Of a stretch of DNA of 64,000 nucleotides, positions 28,204-37,988 are shown piece after piece. The notes beneath the pieces were generated by a model, which was not told where the DNA came from, searched no databases, and was given only the letters and a program-made list of their open reading frames with translations. Positions within the stretch are counted from its first letter, which is position 1, and every line of letters begins with the position of its first letter. The position numbers and the translations under genes were made by a program. The stretch is from Anaeromyxobacter dehalogenans 2CP-C. GTDB lineage: Bacteria > Myxococcota > Myxococcia > Myxococcales > Anaeromyxobacteraceae. Location of the stretch: contig NC_007760.1 of NCBI RefSeq assembly GCF_000013385.1, forward strand, positions 1,923,001 to 1,987,000, given 5' to 3'.

Positions 28204-28893
28204 ATGGAAGGGTTGACCGACCGCCAGCTCGAGGTGCTCCGGTTCATCGCCTCGCAGATCGAGGACCACGGCTACCCGCCCACGATCCGCGAGATCGGCG
28301 AGGCGCTGGACATCCGCTCCACGAACGGCGTCAACGACCACCTCAAGGCGCTCGAGCGCAAGGGCTACCTCTCGCGCGATCCGGTGAAGTCGCGCGCGCT
28401 CATCCCGACCTCCGCGGCGCGCGAGGCGCTCGGCGGCGGCGGCGAGGCCGGGTCCAACGTGGTCCCGCTGGTGCGCGGGCCGGCCCGCCCCGGCAGCCGC
28501 ATGATCGAGATCCCCATCGTCGGCCGCGTCGCCGCCGGCATGCCGATCCTCGCGCAGGAGCGCGTCGAGGACACGGTGCAGGTGGACGCGTTCCTGCTCG
28601 GCACGAACAAGAAGGTGTACGGGCTGCGCGTCCAGGGCGACTCGATGATCGGCGACGGGATCCTGCCCGGCGACTACGTCTTCGTGAAGAAGCAGCTCAA
28701 CGCCGACGACGGCGAGATCGTGGTCGCGATGATCGACGACGAGGCCACCGTGAAGCGCGTCTACTTCGAGGGCGACCGCGTGCGGTTCCAGCCCTCGAAC
28801 CCGCGCATGGCGCCCATCTACGTCCGCCACTCCGACTTCCGCAGCACCATGATCCTCGGCGTGGTCGTCGGCGTGTACCGCAAGCTCACCTGA
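28204..28893 (+). CDS. lexA: LexA SOS repressor
   Basis: 229 residues from ATG 28204, with AGGAGG seven bases upstream. The N-terminal winged helix (LTDRQLEVLRFIASQIEDHG, EIGEALDIRSTNGVNDHLKA) binds SOS operators. The C-terminal S24 protease part has the self-cleavage Ala-Gly bond in GRVAAGMPI (about residue 110), the Ser in VQGDSMIGDGI and the Lys in EATVKRVYF. RecA-ssDNA triggers autocleavage and derepression. The linker (about 75-95, Gly/Ala-rich) is slightly longer than in E. coli. Autoregulation is suggested by operator half-sites just upstream. Confidence 0.96.
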   Translation: MEGLTDRQLEVLRFIASQIEDHGYPPTIREIGEALDIRSTNGVNDHLKALERKGYLSRDPVKSRALIPTSAAREALGGGGEAGSNVVPLVRGPARPGSRMIEIPIVGRVAAGMPILAQERVEDTVQVDAFLLGTNKKVYGLRVQGDSMIGDGILPGDYVFVKKQLNADDGEIVVAMIDDEATVKRVYFEGDRVRFQPSNPRMAPIYVRHSDFRSTMILGVVVGVYRKLT

Positions 28894-29011
28894 CCGCGCG
28901 GCGGCCGAGCCGCCGGGCGACGCTCGTACGTCCGCCGCCTGCGACGGGTCCTGCCCACCAGGGCGAGCCCGCCCTCGGCTTACCTTGCCCTTCCTGCACG
29001 CCTATCTTGCG

Positions 29012-29033
29012 CACAGGTCCTACGGACCCTGTG
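29012..29033 (+). promoter_or_regulatory. 22-bp imperfect palindrome upstream of a small gene (operator-like)
   Basis: CACAGGTCC-TAC-GGACCCTGTG: arms CACAGG/CCTGTG and TCC/GGA with one unpaired C. It lies just upstream of the G-rich ribosome site and start of the 76-residue gene at 29047, with a -10-like TATCTT at 29003-29008. Confidence 0.35.
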
Positions 29034-29046
29034 GAGGGGAGGCGGC

Positions 29047-29277
29047 ATGGCGAGGTCGAGTGGCAGGCTGGACGCCGCACGCAAGGCGTACCGGGAGGCG
29101 CTGGAGGCGGCACGCGCGCAGCCCACGCCGGAGGCGTGGGCCCGGCTGCTCGCGGCCGGCAAGGAGCTGTCGGCGGCGGAGGACCTGCGGTCCCGCAGCA
29201 GGCGCGGGCGCAGGCCCGAGCCGCGGGCACCGGAGGGCGGGGCCGAGGTGGCGGATCACATCGAGGGGATCGAGTAG
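29047..29277 (+). CDS. Small hypothetical charged protein
   Basis: 76 residues from ATG 29047, preceded by GGAGGGGAGG. The first 45 residues (RLDAARKAYREALEAARAQP, then ARLLAAGKELSAAEDLRS) look like two amphipathic helices; the rest is basic and then acidic (ending EVADHIEGIE). No signal or membrane segment and no family recognised. It converges on the RelE-like fusion gene 72 bases further on. The strong ribosome site and a palindromic operator-like element upstream are the best evidence that it is real. Confidence 0.55.
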   Translation: MARSSGRLDAARKAYREALEAARAQPTPEAWARLLAAGKELSAAEDLRSRSRRGRRPEPRAPEGGAEVADHIEGIE

Positions 29278-29349
29278 CGGCGGCGCCGCTGGCCGGACGT
29301 GCGGTCGAGGGGGTCGCACGTCCGGTCACCGGCGCGTCCGTCCACGGGC

Positions 29350-30771
29350 TCACTGCCGCGTCTTCGCCTGGCGCACGAACCGGTCGAGGTCCTCCCGGTC
29401 GATGAGCGAGAGGATCTCGATCTCGTTCTGCCGCTCGCCGCGCCGGTAGAGCAGCCGCACGTCGGTCGCGACCCGCACGCGGTAGTAGCCGGGCAGCCCC
29501 TCGAGCGGGATCGCGCGGAGGCTCGGGTGGCGGTGGTCCTGCGCGAGCAGGGCGGCCTGCTTGAACGCGGCGCGCTGGATCCGGCGGTCCCAGCCGGCGA
29601 GCGAATCGTAGAACTCGCGGGTGTAGACGGGCATGAGCCACGACGCCGGCGCGTCCTCCGGCTCGTCCGCCTCGCCGCCCGCGGGCGCCGGCGGGCCGGC
29701 CGGCGCGGCCTGCGCCGCCGCGCGCGCCTCGCGCAGCGCCGTCTCGAGCTCCGCCTCGCGCGCGGCCTGCCGCGCCAGCTTCGCGTCGAGCGCGGCCACC
29801 CTGCCCTCCAGCTCGCGCGCGGACGCCCGCTGCCTCGCGGCCTCCGCGGCCGCGTCGGTGGCCTGCGCCGCCGCGAGCGCCGCCTCGGCCCGCTCCCGGG
29901 CCCGGCCGGCCGCGTCCGCGGACTCCCGCGCGCGCGCCGCCTCGTCCACCGCCTGCGCGGCGCGGGCGCGCGCCTCCTTCAGCCACTCCTGGAGCTTCTC
30001 GCGCTGCTCCTCGCCCTTGCGCCGCACCGACTCGACCTGCTGCTCGGCGCGCTCGAGCGACTTCTCCAGCGCCTGCACGCGCGCGGCGGCCGCGGCGGCC
30101 TCCTGCTCCGGCGAGGGCGCCTTCGCCTCCGCGCCCCGCGGCCCCGCGCCCTCCGGCGCGGGCCCGTAGTACTCCTTCGCGAGCTGCTCCAGCAGCGGGA
30201 GCGCGCGCTCGCGCACGGCCGGCGCCGGGTCGGCCAGCACGCGCCAGAGAGCGAGCGCCAGGCCGTGGTCCGAGCTGCCCACCGCGAGCAGGTCGTCCGC
30301 GTCGCGCGGCCCGAGCGGCGTCTCGGGCAGCGGCATCCCGCCGAACTCCTTCCGGAGCACGTCGAGCACGCGCGCCCGGGTGGCGGGCGCGGCGCGGACC
30401 TCGTCGGCGAGCACGTCGCAGCGCTCCACGTCGGAGAGCGCGTCGGTGCGGAACCCGGGCACGCTCAGGCCGAGCTCCTTCACGAGCGCGCGCGTCTCGT
30501 CCGGGAGGAGCGCCACGTAGAGCAGGACCGAGAGGCCGTCGCGCGACAGCTCGTGCAGCGGCGCGTCGCCGGACGGCTCCGGCAGCGGCGGCCGGCTCGG
30601 GGCCGGCGCCCGCGGACGGGCGGTCCGCCGGGGCGGCTTCGCCTTCGCGGCGCCCGCCCCGGCCGCGGCGGCCTTCGCCGCCGGCGTCGGCTTGCCGGTC
30701 TTCCTCGGCTTCGCGGCCCCGGCCGCGGCGGGCTTCGCCGGCTTCGCCGCTTTCGCCTTGGGGTCGGCCAC
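29350..30771 (-). CDS. Coiled-coil protein with C-terminal RelE/ParE-like domain
   Basis: 473 residues from GTG 30771. The N-terminus (1-65) is Lys/Ala/Pro-rich like histone H1-type tails. A helical domain follows (about 70-200), then a long Ala/Glu/Arg coiled coil (about 215-350). Residues 378-473 look like a RelE/ParE-superfamily fold: TREFYDSLAGWDRRIQRAAF, HRHPSLRAIPLEGLPGYYRV and DVRLLYRR match the helix pair, the HPSL..L.G...YR and the R-x-x-YR strands of such toxins. The family cuts ribosome-bound mRNA or poisons gyrase, but a free toxin is 90-100 residues; here the fold is fused to a scaffold. It starts three bases after the stop of the gene at 30775-31677. Confidence 0.75.
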   Translation of the reverse strand: MADPKAKAAKPAKPAAAGAAKPRKTGKPTPAAKAAAAGAGAAKAKPPRRTARPRAPAPSRPPLPEPSGDAPLHELSRDGLSVLLYVALLPDETRALVKELGLSVPGFRTDALSDVERCDVLADEVRAAPATRARVLDVLRKEFGGMPLPETPLGPRDADDLLAVGSSDHGLALALWRVLADPAPAVRERALPLLEQLAKEYYGPAPEGAGPRGAEAKAPSPEQEAAAAAARVQALEKSLERAEQQVESVRRKGEEQREKLQEWLKEARARAAQAVDEAARARESADAAGRARERAEAALAAAQATDAAAEAARQRASARELEGRVAALDAKLARQAAREAELETALREARAAAQAAPAGPPAPAGGEADEPEDAPASWLMPVYTREFYDSLAGWDRRIQRAAFKQAALLAQDHRHPSLRAIPLEGLPGYYRVRVATDVRLLYRRGERQNEIEILSLIDREDLDRFVRQAKTRQ

Positions 30772-30774
30772 GGG

Positions 30775-31677
30775 CTACTGCGCCGCCTCGCGGACCTCGG
30801 CCTGGTACACCGCGCCTGGCGGGATCTTCCAGGCCTCGGCGACCGGCATGGACGCGTGGAAGGCGGCCGGGACCGACGAGCCGCCCGCGCCGCGGACGTT
30901 CACGCCCAGGTCGAGCTCCACGGTGGCCGCCTCGCGGGGCAGCAGCTCCACCCACCAGGTGCCGAACATCACGCCCGGCGGGAAGTCCTCCACGAAGCGC
31001 TCGGCGTCCACCAGCTTCTGGTACGGCTCGCCGGGGCCGCTCATCTCGCCGTAGGGCTTGCCGGCCGCGTCGAGGAACCGGAAGCCGATCTTGTCGAAGG
31101 ACACCGGCGAGATGACCCGGGTGACGGTGCGGTCGCCGGTCTTCTCCCGGTCCACCAGCCGCGGCGCGCCCCACAGCGCGAAGTCGATGCGCAGGCCCGG
31201 GCCGCCGCCGGGCGACGCGCCCGGCTCGATCGCGACGAGGTCGAGGCGCAGCCCGTTCGCCTGCACCGACTGCACCGGCGCCCAGCGGGCCTTCAGCAGC
31301 GCGGCGCGCCCGTCGGCGTACTTCTGGAAGTCCTCGATGGCCGCGCGGTCCTTGTCGGCCAGCTTGCCCTTGCGCTCCGCCTCGGCGGACGCGAGCGCCG
31401 CCGGCGCGGGCTCCACGCCGGGGAACCGGCCCTGGATCTCCTTCAGCCCGGTGAAGTACCAGCCCAGCAGCGAGGTGGCCTCGTCGGACCACTGCGCCGC
31501 GCGCTCCGGCGGCAGGGCGCGCGCCAGCGCGGCGCGCTCGGCGAACTCGCGCTTCAGGCGGGCGCGCTCCAGGCGCGACTCGGCGGTGGCCTGCGCGGCG
31601 CGCTGGCCGGACAGGACCGAGGCGCCCCCGAGGATCGCGAGCCCGAGCGGGAGCGCGACGATGAGCAGCTTCTTCAT
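30775..31677 (-). CDS. Hypothetical exported or membrane-anchored protein
   Basis: 300 residues from ATG 31677, with a GGAG that overlaps the stop of the metallophosphoesterase gene. The N-terminus MKKLLIVALPLGLAILGGAS is a signal peptide or single anchor. A helical, charged region (30-130) is followed by a beta-rich domain (about 150-300) with GPGLRIDFALWGAPRLVDRE and FGTWWVELLPREAATVELDL. I recognise no family. It is the middle gene of a tight three-gene operon ending in the RelE-like fusion protein. Confidence 0.75.
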   Translation of the reverse strand: MKKLLIVALPLGLAILGGASVLSGQRAAQATAESRLERARLKREFAERAALARALPPERAAQWSDEATSLLGWYFTGLKEIQGRFPGVEPAPAALASAEAERKGKLADKDRAAIEDFQKYADGRAALLKARWAPVQSVQANGLRLDLVAIEPGASPGGGPGLRIDFALWGAPRLVDREKTGDRTVTRVISPVSFDKIGFRFLDAAGKPYGEMSGPGEPYQKLVDAERFVEDFPPGVMFGTWWVELLPREAATVELDLGVNVRGAGGSSVPAAFHASMPVAEAWKIPPGAVYQAEVREAAQ

Positions 31678-31681
31678 GGGT

Positions 31682-32521
31682 TCACTCCGTGCCGGCGACC
31701 AGGGCCTCGACGCTGCGGACCCCGGTGCGATCGACCTCGTACAGGTAGGCGCGGGCTCTGCGGACCGGCTCGTCCGCGGTCCGCGACGCCGAGCCCGCGC
31801 AGAGCACCGGCGTCGGCCCGGCCGCGCCGGGCAGGTCCACCCGGAACGCGGTGTGGCGGTGCCCGTGCAGCACCGCCGCGATGGGCACCTCGGCCACCAG
31901 CCGGACCACCTGGTCGGCGTCGGCGAGCGGCATGCGGCAGACGTGCGCGTCGGACGGCACGCGCTCGGGCGGGAGCACCACGTGGTGGTGGAACGCGAGC
32001 AGCACCGCCCGGCCCAGCCGCGCGTGCTCGCGCGCCAGCTCGCGCGCGGCGCGGAGCTGCTCGCCGCCCAGCCGGCCGGGGGTGGTCCAGGGGTCGTCGC
32101 CGTAGCGCGCGCTGTCGAGCGCGACGAGCACCGCCTCGTCGCCCAGCGGGACCACCTGCGGATAGGACGGCGCGGCCTTCTTCATGCCCTTGCCGTCCGG
32201 GCCGATCGCGCGCAGGAAGCGGCCCGTCTCGACCGACTCCTCGGTCCACACGTCGTGGTTGCCGGGCACCACCGTGAGCTTGCCCGCCTCGGCGAACGGC
32301 CGGAGCAGCTCGGCGGCGCGCTCGAACTCGCGCGGCTCGCCCGAGAACGTGAGGTCGCCGGTGACCACCAGGTGGTCCACCCCGATCTCCCGCAGCGCGT
32401 CGAGCAGCCCCTTCGCGAGCCGCGCCGAGTGGCGCTCGCAGTCGCGCGCCGCGAAGCCGTTCCGCGGGTAGCGGCCGCGGTCGGCCACGTGCAGGTCGCT
32501 GATGTGACCGAGGCGGAGGAT
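31682..32521 (-). CDS. Calcineurin-like metallophosphoesterase with apparent ATC start
   Basis: About 279 residues if begun at ATC 32521. The metallophosphoesterase motifs are HISDLHVAD (motif I, DxH), LVVTGDLTF (GD), VVPGNHDVW (GNHD), and HHHVVLPP and LHGHRHTAF (metal His). The first ATG/GTG available, GTG 32488, would start after the essential DxH and destroy the active site. Upstream, AGGAG lies five bases before ATC CTC CGC CTC, giving MLRLGHISDLHV, the usual beginning for the family; a stop codon bounds the frame 66 bases further up. So a rare ATC start or a sequence error is indicated. The substrate is unknown (cyclic nucleotide or phosphodiester). Confidence 0.82.
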   Translation of the reverse strand: MLRLGHISDLHVADRGRYPRNGFAARDCERHSARLAKGLLDALREIGVDHLVVTGDLTFSGEPREFERAAELLRPFAEAGKLTVVPGNHDVWTEESVETGRFLRAIGPDGKGMKKAAPSYPQVVPLGDEAVLVALDSARYGDDPWTTPGRLGGEQLRAARELAREHARLGRAVLLAFHHHVVLPPERVPSDAHVCRMPLADADQVVRLVAEVPIAAVLHGHRHTAFRVDLPGAAGPTPVLCAGSASRTADEPVRRARAYLYEVDRTGVRSVEALVAGTE

Positions 32522-32526
32522 GCGGG

Positions 32527-32531
32527 CTCCT
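32527..32531 (-). promoter_or_regulatory. AGGAG ribosome site five bases before the ATC start
   Basis: The minus strand reads AGGAG-CCCGC-ATC at 32531-32519. This is a textbook spacing and is the reason the metallophosphoesterase start is placed at ATC 32521. Confidence 0.55.
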
Positions 32532-32594
32532 GGGAGGGGGTGCGCGGAACCGGACGGAACGCGCGGTGGATGCTATCGACCCCTCCTGCGTGCG

Positions 32595-33719
32595 TCAAAC
32601 GAAGCTCGGGCCGGTCGCACCCGCGGTGGGAGCGTGCGCGGGGGCCGCCTGCGGCGCCGCGAGCGGAAGCACGAGGCGAAGCACGCGTCCGCGCCCGGGT
32701 GTGGTCTCCTCCTCCACCCGCGCACCCTCGGGGCCGAGCGCCGCACGTGCCAGCGCCGCCGCGCCCGCCTCGCCCGCGCCCCGCCCGCCGGCGCGCCCGA
32801 GCTCCAGCACCGCCGCGCCCCGGCGCACCGCCACGGTGGCGGTGAGCTCGCCGCCCGCCGGCAGCGCCTCGCACATGGCGCGCAGCAGCTCGCGCAGCAT
32901 CGCGCGGAGGCGCGCCTCGTCCGCCAGCACCGGCGCGGGCTCGAGCGCCGCGCGCACCCGCACGCCGGCCGGAAGCTGCGCCGCGAGCTCGCCGAGCGCG
33001 GCGGCGAGATCCACCGGCCGGACGGCGCTCCCGCCCGACGTCGCCCCCAGCGCGCCGAGGCGCCGCTCCAGATCGCCGAGGGCGCCCTCCAGGCGCGCCA
33101 GCTCCCCGGCGCCGAGCGCCAGGCGGGGCGCGAGGAGCCGCAGCATGGAGGCCGCGGTGCAGGCCCGCGCCAGCGGCTCGCGGAGCGCCGCGGCGATCGC
33201 GCCCAGATCCGCCGAGCACGGCCCCGCGCCCGGCCGCGCCGGCGGCAGCGGCGGCGGGGTGGGCCGCGGGAGCGCCGGGTCGGGCCGCAGCACCGCGAGG
33301 TCGCGCGGCGGCCGCGACGACACCCGCACCACCACCGCGCGCGCCGGCGCCGCGCCGCCCCGGGTGCGCAGCTGCACGCGCGCGGCGCTCGGGCCGCGCG
33401 CCGCGCCCCGCTGCAGCACCGCCAGGTCCTCGCCCAGGATCACCGACGCCCGGGCGCCGCGCAGCCGATCCGGGGCGAGCCCGGCCAGCGCCGCCGCCTC
33501 CGCGTTCCCGGCCACCACGAAGCCCTCGGGGTCGAGCAGCAGCGCCGCGTCGCCGAGCGCCCCGGGGACCTGCGCGAGCAGCGCCCGCGCCTCGGCGGGC
33601 ACCCCCGGCCGGCGCGCGCGCAGCAGCAGGGCGAGCAGGGTCACCGCCAGGACGGCGAGCGTTCCCGCGCCGATCGCGAGCGCGGTCTGACCCGGCTGCA
33701 CGGGTGCGAAATTGCCCAC
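32595..33719 (-). CDS. Membrane-anchored PAS protein with degenerate histidine-kinase domain
   Basis: 374 residues from GTG 33719 (AAGGG seven bases upstream). A membrane helix (about 12-34, ALAIGAGTLAVLAVTLLALL) is followed by a PAS-like domain (about 48-150, DAALLLDPEGFVVAGNAEAA). A kinase-like part comes last (about 190-365). The dimerisation helix ALREPLARACTAASMLRLLA lacks the phospho-accepting His. The N-box (AMLRELLRAMCEAL) lacks the usual Asn. The G-box is only a Gly/Ala run. The fold of a sensor kinase is kept without the catalytic residues, so it is likely a pseudokinase or scaffold. It is divergent from the small gene at 33758. Confidence 0.7.
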   Translation of the reverse strand: MGNFAPVQPGQTALAIGAGTLAVLAVTLLALLLRARRPGVPAEARALLAQVPGALGDAALLLDPEGFVVAGNAEAAALAGLAPDRLRGARASVILGEDLAVLQRGAARGPSAARVQLRTRGGAAPARAVVVRVSSRPPRDLAVLRPDPALPRPTPPPLPPARPGAGPCSADLGAIAAALREPLARACTAASMLRLLAPRLALGAGELARLEGALGDLERRLGALGATSGGSAVRPVDLAAALGELAAQLPAGVRVRAALEPAPVLADEARLRAMLRELLRAMCEALPAGGELTATVAVRRGAAVLELGRAGGRGAGEAGAAALARAALGPEGARVEEETTPGRGRVLRLVLPLAAPQAAPAHAPTAGATGPSFV

Positions 33720-33757
33720 GCGCTTGCCCTTCGGGAAGTCGGTCTTATCCAGAGGGC

Positions 33758-33982
33758 ATGACTGCCAAGCGCGCGTGGTCGCCCGCCGATGGGCCCGGGG
33801 TGGCACCCGAGCAGCTGCCCGCCCGGAGCCGGTACGTGTCGGGCTCGGGCGACGACGAGCGCCGCACCGGCCTGTGGGCGCCCAGCGAGGGCCCGGTCCG
33901 CCGGGATCCCGGTGGCCCCGGCGGCGAGCCGGACGGGAAGACGATCTCTCGCCCCGGACGGACGGCCCTGAACGAGCCCTGA
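33758..33982 (+). CDS. Small hypothetical protein
   Basis: 74 residues from ATG 33758, hydrophilic, rich in Gly, Pro, Arg and Asp (RSRYVSGSGDDERRTGLW in the middle). AGAGGG stands only one base from the ATG, so the start is not well supported. No motif, signal or membrane segment. It lies between the pseudo-kinase gene (divergent) and lon (same strand, 155 bases on). It could be non-coding; the absence of long homopolymer shadows and the fairly balanced residues favour a gene weakly. Confidence 0.35.
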   Translation: MTAKRAWSPADGPGVAPEQLPARSRYVSGSGDDERRTGLWAPSEGPVRRDPGGPGGEPDGKTISRPGRTALNEP

Positions 33983-34137
33983 GGGCGCGCGGCCCCTGCG
34001 GCTGGACGGGTCGCCGCGCGCGGCGGATCGCGCGCGCGGAAAACGGGCGCAAGCGCTCGGAAGACCACTTGCTTCTTGTTGATAACGGCGCAGGCGACGG
34101 GTATCCCTGATCGGTGCGCGAGCGGAAGGAGACGGCG

Positions 34138-36645
<2,508 letters not shown>

Positions 36646-36723
36646 CCCGGGGACGGATCCTTCGACGGGGCCATGGCGCCCGGGGCCGCGCGGTCCGCCC
36701 CGGGCGCCTGCTACACTCGCGAG

Positions 36724-37776
36724 ATGGCGGGGGTGGCGCTCATCACGGGCTCAGGCGGCGCCGTGGCCGACGCGGTCGCGGCCGAGCTCGCGCGTGCCGG
36801 CTGGAGCCCGCGCCCGGTGGCGCTCTCCGCGGAGGGGTTCCGCGGCGCGGGCGAGGCGCCGGCCCGCGCCGTCGTCCACCTCGGCGTGCGGACCCCCCGC
36901 GACCTCCCCGAGCCGGCCCGCATCGCGGTGGAGGCCGGCGCCGCGCGCGCGGCCGCCGAGCTGGCGCACCGGGCGGGCGCCGCGCGGCTGGTTCACGTCT
37001 CCACCGCCGGCGTGTACGGGCGCCCGCGCAACCTGCCCTGCCGCGAGGGCGAGCTGAAGGCGCCGCGCACCGCGCACGAGCGGGTCCGCTGGGCGGCCGA
37101 GCAGGCGAGCTGGGCCGCGTTCCGCAAGGGCGCTCCGCTCACCGTGCTCCGCCCCACCGTCCTGTACGGCCCGTCGCTGCGCGGCGGCCCGCTCCGCGTG
37201 CTCGCGCTCGTGGCGCTCTTCAACCAGCGGCGGCGGCGGGTGCCCATCATCCGGCGGGGCCCGGTCGCGCACCTGCTCCACCTCGACGACCTCGCCCGCT
37301 CGGTGGTGCACGTCCTCGAGCACCCCGACGCCGGCGCGGTGCGCGGCCGCGCGTTCAACGTGGCCGACGAGGCGCCGCTCCCGCTCGCCGAGCACCTCGC
37401 CGCCGCGCTCACCGCGCTCGGCTACGAGCCGGGCCGCGTCCTCCCCACCGCGCCGCGCCTCACCTCGGCGCTGCTGTGGCTGGTGCGCCACGTGCCGGAT
37501 CGCGCGCTGCTCGCCCGCGTCAACGGGCGCCTCGCGCGCGGCTGGGGGCGGCTCTCGTCGCGCACCGGCGTGGCGGCGGCGCTCGTGCCCCGCATCGAGC
37601 GCGAGGCGCTCCACTGGATGAGCGCGGACCACTACTACGACACCTCGCGGCTGGCGGCGCTCGGCTGGCGCCCGCGCCACCCGATCTCGACCGCGGCCAT
37701 GCCGGACACGGTGCGCGCGCTGGTGTCTGAGCACCTGCTCCCCGGCTCTGGGGCGGGCGCCCTGCCCGCCTGGTAG
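36724..37776 (+). CDS. NAD(P)-dependent epimerase/dehydratase-like protein (atypical extended SDR)
   Basis: 350 residues from ATG 36724. The Rossmann start VALITGSGGAVADAVAAELA has only part of the TGxxGxxG loop. VHVSTAGVYGRPRNLPC keeps the Ser/Thr of the active site. The catalytic YxxxK is replaced by HERVR in TAHERVRWAAEQASW. LTVLRPTVLYGPSLRGGPLR and HLLHLDDLARSVVHVL are the usual extended-SDR signatures. So the NAD fold and sugar-nucleotide-type pocket are present but classic catalysis is doubtful. It stands alone downstream of lon, 78 bases away, with a GC palindrome just after its stop. Confidence 0.8.
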   Translation: MAGVALITGSGGAVADAVAAELARAGWSPRPVALSAEGFRGAGEAPARAVVHLGVRTPRDLPEPARIAVEAGAARAAAELAHRAGAARLVHVSTAGVYGRPRNLPCREGELKAPRTAHERVRWAAEQASWAAFRKGAPLTVLRPTVLYGPSLRGGPLRVLALVALFNQRRRRVPIIRRGPVAHLLHLDDLARSVVHVLEHPDAGAVRGRAFNVADEAPLPLAEHLAAALTALGYEPGRVLPTAPRLTSALLWLVRHVPDRALLARVNGRLARGWGRLSSRTGVAAALVPRIEREALHWMSADHYYDTSRLAALGWRPRHPISTAAMPDTVRALVSEHLLPGSGAGALPAW

Positions 37777-37988
37777 GGGGCGCGCCCCACCCGCCCCTGA
37801 CCACGGCGGACGACTTGTGGCCGGGCTCGGGCGGCCGTGTCATAGTGGCGCCCCTCACCCCGCCACGGATGTCGTGATCGGGCGCTGGAGGCGGGCGCCC
37901 AGGAACCCTCTCAGATGCATGTGGTCGCAGGCAACGCGCTCCCGCTCCGGCCGGACCGGCGCACCCCCACCGTCGGGGGGACGCTGCG

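Noticed and set aside
33712-34110. A 132-residue plus-strand frame upstream of lon
   Set aside because: Alternate frame of the small gene at 33758 and of the lon leader; Arg/Gly/Pro-rich without a start signal.
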